From assembly GCF_004011505.1 (NCBI RefSeq), contig NZ_SAUN01000001.1, positions 6,351,501-6,415,500 of the forward strand: a stretch of 64,000 bases of DNA, given 5' to 3'. Shown here one piece after another: positions 61,690-64,000 of the stretch (the stretch's first letter is position 1; each line of letters begins with the position of its first letter). Source of the DNA: Nonomuraea polychroma. Its GTDB lineage: Bacteria; Actinomycetota; Actinomycetes; Streptosporangiales; Streptosporangiaceae. Position numbers and translations under genes: made by a program. Below the pieces are notes generated by a model, which did no database searches, was not told where the DNA came from, and worked only from the letters and a program-made list of their open reading frames with translations.

Positions 61690-62105
61690 TCCCCACGCTG
61701 GCCGGGCGCGTGCAGACCCGGCTGTTCGTGCTGGCCACGGTGGGCGCGGTGCTGACCGCCCTGCTCACCCTGCTGCTGCCGATGTCCTTCGCCGACGCCT
61801 ACCTCGTGCTGCTGGCCGTCGCCCTCGTCGGCGTCGGCTGGGAGCTGCTGTACCACCTGCTCATGCAGTTCCGCTGGGACAAGGACTGGCCGACGATGTT
61901 CGGGCTGGTCACCGCCGTGCCGGAGGGGCTGGTCATGTGGGTGCTGCTGGACGCCGGCCTGGTGCCGGGCGTCCAGGGGCCGCTGTCCTGGTGGGCGTTC
62001 GCGACCATGTTCGCCGTCGTCTGGCTGGGCCAGTGGCTGTTCGTGAACGGCCCCATGCGGGTGCTGTTCGTCAAGTGGCGGCTTCGGGGTGGCCGCCTGT
62101 TGTGA
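61686..62105 (+). CDS. Small four-helix membrane protein
   Basis: A 139-residue protein with about four membrane helices (RLFVLATVGAVLTALLTLLLP and three more) and a conserved-looking stretch WELLYHLLMQFRWDKDWPTMFGL in the first cytoplasmic loop. No named family recognised. It starts at TTG overlapping the FAD-protein stop (TTGA), so it is coupled to it, and is followed 19 bp later by an MFS carrier. Possibly a partner of one of these. Confidence 0.6.
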   Translation: MIPTLAGRVQTRLFVLATVGAVLTALLTLLLPMSFADAYLVLLAVALVGVGWELLYHLLMQFRWDKDWPTMFGLVTAVPEGLVMWVLLDAGLVPGVQGPLSWWAFATMFAVVWLGQWLFVNGPMRVLFVKWRLRGGRLL

Positions 62106-62124
62106 TCGATCGAAGGGGGAATTC

Positions 62125-63726
62125 GTGGGCGGGGTCGCGTTAGCTCGTCCGCTGTACTTCTGGCTGGGCACACTGGCCATCGTCGCGGGGGTGGTGCTGC
62201 ATCTGCCGATGTACCTGCACGGCGCGGACACGCATTACCGGCTGGCCGGGATGCCGATGGACCTGCCGATGACGATCGGCATGGTGCTGATCGTCGTGGG
62301 GCTGGTCGTCACCGCGTACGGTCTGGTGCCGCCTGGCGCGTTCACCGCCAAGCCGGCCGGGGAGGTGCGGGTGCGCGCGCTCGACGACGCGCGGATGCGG
62401 CCGGCCCACATCGGGCTCATCGTCGTCATGTCCGTCGCCGTGGTGATCGACGCCATGAAGCCGATCACGCTCGGCTTCGTCGCGCCCGGCATGGCCAAGG
62501 AGTACGGGCTGAAGTCCGCGCTCAACCCGGGCGGCGAGCTGCCCGTCGCGCTGCTGCCGCTGGCCGGCCTCACCGGGACCGTGCTCGGCTCGCTGCTGTG
62601 GGGGTGGATGGGCGACAAGATCGGCCGCAAGCCGTCGATCCTGTTCGCCGGCGTGCTGTTCATCGGCACCGCCATCTGCGGCGTCATGCCGGACTTCGAG
62701 TGGAACCTGGCCATGTGCCTGGCCATGGGACTGGGCGCGGGCGGCATGTTGCCGATCACGTTCTCGCTGCTCGCCGAGACGATCCCGCCCCGGCACAAGG
62801 GCTGGGTGATGGTGCTGATCGGCGGCAACCTGGCCGTCGCCTACCTGGCGGCGAGCTGGCTGTCGGCCGCGCTGGTGCCGGAGTTCTCCTGGCGGGTGCT
62901 GTGGCTGGTCGGCCTGCCGACCGGCGTCTTCCTGATCCTGCTCAACCGTTTCATCCCCGAGTCGCCGCGCTTCCTGTTCGCGCACGGCCGCGACGACGAG
63001 GCCCGGGCGATCATGTCCAGGTACGGGGCCGCCGCGGTCTCCGCCGAGGACGTGGAGCGGGTCGCGGACGAGCACGACGGCGGCTACTCACGGCTGTTCC
63101 GCCGCCCGTTCACCGGGCTCACGGTGGCCGTGGTCATCCTCGGCCTGAGCATCGGCCTGGTCACGTACGGCTTCCAGTTGTGGATTCCGTCGAACCTGCA
63201 GCGGCTCGGCCTCGACCAGCAGACCGCCGACCGCGCGCTACGCGACTCGACGCTGCTGGGCCTGCCGCTGATCTTCGTCTCGGCCGCGATGTACGGCCTG
63301 TGGAGCGCCAAGAAGACGATCATCACACTCTCGGCGCTGGTCGGCGCGGCCCTGCTGGTCCTGTCGTTCTCGGGCGAGACCCTGGCGCAGGACCGCACAT
63401 GGCTCTACGTGGTGCTGGCCGGTCCGATCGTAGGGACGGCGGCGATCGCGGCGGTCCTGGCGGCCTACAGCTCGGAGATCTACCCGACCCGGGTCCGCTC
63501 GCGCGGCTCGGGGTTGTCGGCCGGCGTCGGCAAGTTCGGCGGCGTGGCCGTCACCGGCGTGCTGGTCGCGGGCCCGTTCATAGGCATGGGGGCACCCTCC
63601 ATCGGCACGACCGCGCTGCTGGGGGCGGTGCCCCTCGTGCTGGCGGTGCTGGCGGTGCTCGCGTTCGGCGTCGAGCCGGCCAAGAGCCCGGCCGGCGAGC
63701 CGGCCGAACTCCCGGCCATGCCCTGA
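62125..63726 (+). CDS. MFS transporter with two extra N-terminal helices
   Basis: A 533-residue carrier. Two N-terminal helices (YFWLGTLAIVAGVVLHL and MTIGMVLIVVGLVVTAYG) and a basic loop precede a 12-helix major facilitator of the sugar/organic-acid type: loop motif GWMGDKIGRKPSI, PESPRFLFAHG in the mid-protein linker, and EIYPTRVRSRGSG before the last helices. The two-helix extension is unusual for this family. GTG start with AAGGGGG 7 nt upstream. Third gene of the set with the FAD protein and the small membrane protein; substrate unknown. Confidence 0.82.
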   Translation: MGGVALARPLYFWLGTLAIVAGVVLHLPMYLHGADTHYRLAGMPMDLPMTIGMVLIVVGLVVTAYGLVPPGAFTAKPAGEVRVRALDDARMRPAHIGLIVVMSVAVVIDAMKPITLGFVAPGMAKEYGLKSALNPGGELPVALLPLAGLTGTVLGSLLWGWMGDKIGRKPSILFAGVLFIGTAICGVMPDFEWNLAMCLAMGLGAGGMLPITFSLLAETIPPRHKGWVMVLIGGNLAVAYLAASWLSAALVPEFSWRVLWLVGLPTGVFLILLNRFIPESPRFLFAHGRDDEARAIMSRYGAAAVSAEDVERVADEHDGGYSRLFRRPFTGLTVAVVILGLSIGLVTYGFQLWIPSNLQRLGLDQQTADRALRDSTLLGLPLIFVSAAMYGLWSAKKTIITLSALVGAALLVLSFSGETLAQDRTWLYVVLAGPIVGTAAIAAVLAAYSSEIYPTRVRSRGSGLSAGVGKFGGVAVTGVLVAGPFIGMGAPSIGTTALLGAVPLVLAVLAVLAFGVEPAKSPAGEPAELPAMP

Positions 63727-63732
63727 CCTGAT

Positions 63733-64000
63733 TCACGGAATGCAGGCCACGGCACCGTAATTGCCGGACGAACTCGGATCTTCGAGGCAGGCGGTGTCGT
63801 GGCCGTTCGGCCGCCATTCCGGGACCCACACCAATCCCGGATCCACCAGCGCCAGACCCTCGAGCAACGCCTCAACCTCCTCCCGGGCGCGAATCGCGTG
63901 CCCGGGCAGCGTCATCGCCAGCAGCTCATGAATGGCCGGCAACAACTCCGCGGGAATCGCGTCGAACGTGGTCTGCAGCAATGACAGATAACTGCCTTCC
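63733..64000 (-). CDS. S-adenosyl methyltransferase (DUF574 type), C-terminal part
   Basis: The last 88 residues of a protein cut by the window edge. EEVEALLEGLALVDPGLVWV followed by PEWRP and a GNYGAV ending is the usual C-terminus of the actinobacterial SAM methyltransferases of PF04672; the SAM-binding motifs would lie beyond base 64000. The frame stays open to the edge (LLQTTFD preceded by EGSYLS), so it is incomplete only because of the window. Confidence 0.8.
   Translation of the reverse strand, partial: EGSYLSLLQTTFDAIPAELLPAIHELLAMTLPGHAIRAREEVEALLEGLALVDPGLVWVPEWRPNGHDTACLEDPSSSGNYGAVACIP

Overview
The window is a gene-dense (about 60 genes), very GC-rich stretch of an actinobacterial chromosome. 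The codon use, a subtilisin-inhibitor-like protein, a polyphosphate glucokinase, a DUF4253 protein, a partial S-adenosyl methyltransferase of the DUF574 type, a terpene synthase, GTG/TTG starts and many leaderless promoters fit a filamentous actinomycete of the Streptosporangiales kind; that placement is an inference. I see no tRNA, rRNA, insertion sequence, CRISPR array, integrase or phage module.

Layout. 0-2 kb: housekeeping minus-strand run (RNase H, zinc-ribbon coiled-coil protein, Nif3 homolog). 2-11.8 kb: accessory enzymes on the plus strand (Baeyer-Villiger-type monooxygenase, M19 dipeptidase, acetyltransferase, divergent Nramp-like transporter, frameshifted glyoxalase-like gene, a double oxidoreductase fusion behind a MerR-type box, WYL regulator, C45 acyltransferase), plus a minus-strand SSI-type inhibitor. 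11.75-18.6 kb: a minus-strand acyl-CoA operon (two acyl-CoA dehydrogenases and an acyl-CoA ligase), an orphan histidine kinase with a shortened dimerisation region, a TetR regulator and an AurF-like di-iron oxygenase. 18.6-23.9 kb: two methyltransferases flanking copC-copD and a convergent polytopic membrane protein with duplicated Asp/His motifs, then a cytochrome P450 relic and a thioesterase. 24-31.7 kb: an extracytoplasmic hydrolase fused to an ABC ATPase with its permease, and a NarL-type two-component system. 31.7-45 kb: acetyltransferase, STAND ATPase next to a terpene synthase, ankyrin, PAC2, Gfo/Idh/MocA, tyrosine phosphatase, a second STAND/TPR protein and a secreted M6 protease. 45-52.4 kb: degenerate amidohydrolase, MarR with a divergent ABC exporter, MFS exporter, and a stress block (Hsp20, MerR/HspR-like, hemerythrin, DUF5709). 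52.5-64 kb: HrpA, ppgK, a secreted TIGR03118 protein, HAD, DUF4253, then a three-gene set (FAD/NAD(P)-binding protein, small membrane protein, MFS carrier) and a partial methyltransferase.

Points that stand out: the duplicated-motif membrane protein beside copC-copD; the hydrolase-ABC fusion whose predicted topology puts the hydrolase outside and the ATPase inside; a stem-loop that could mask the ribosome binding site of the terpene synthase; a roughly 110-bp direct repeat near 37.2 kb; a long operator-like palindrome before hsp20; and a recurrent -10 element placed 6-8 nt before start codons, which marks a large leaderless gene set and was used here to choose several starts. All functional statements rest on reading motifs by eye; no database search was run.
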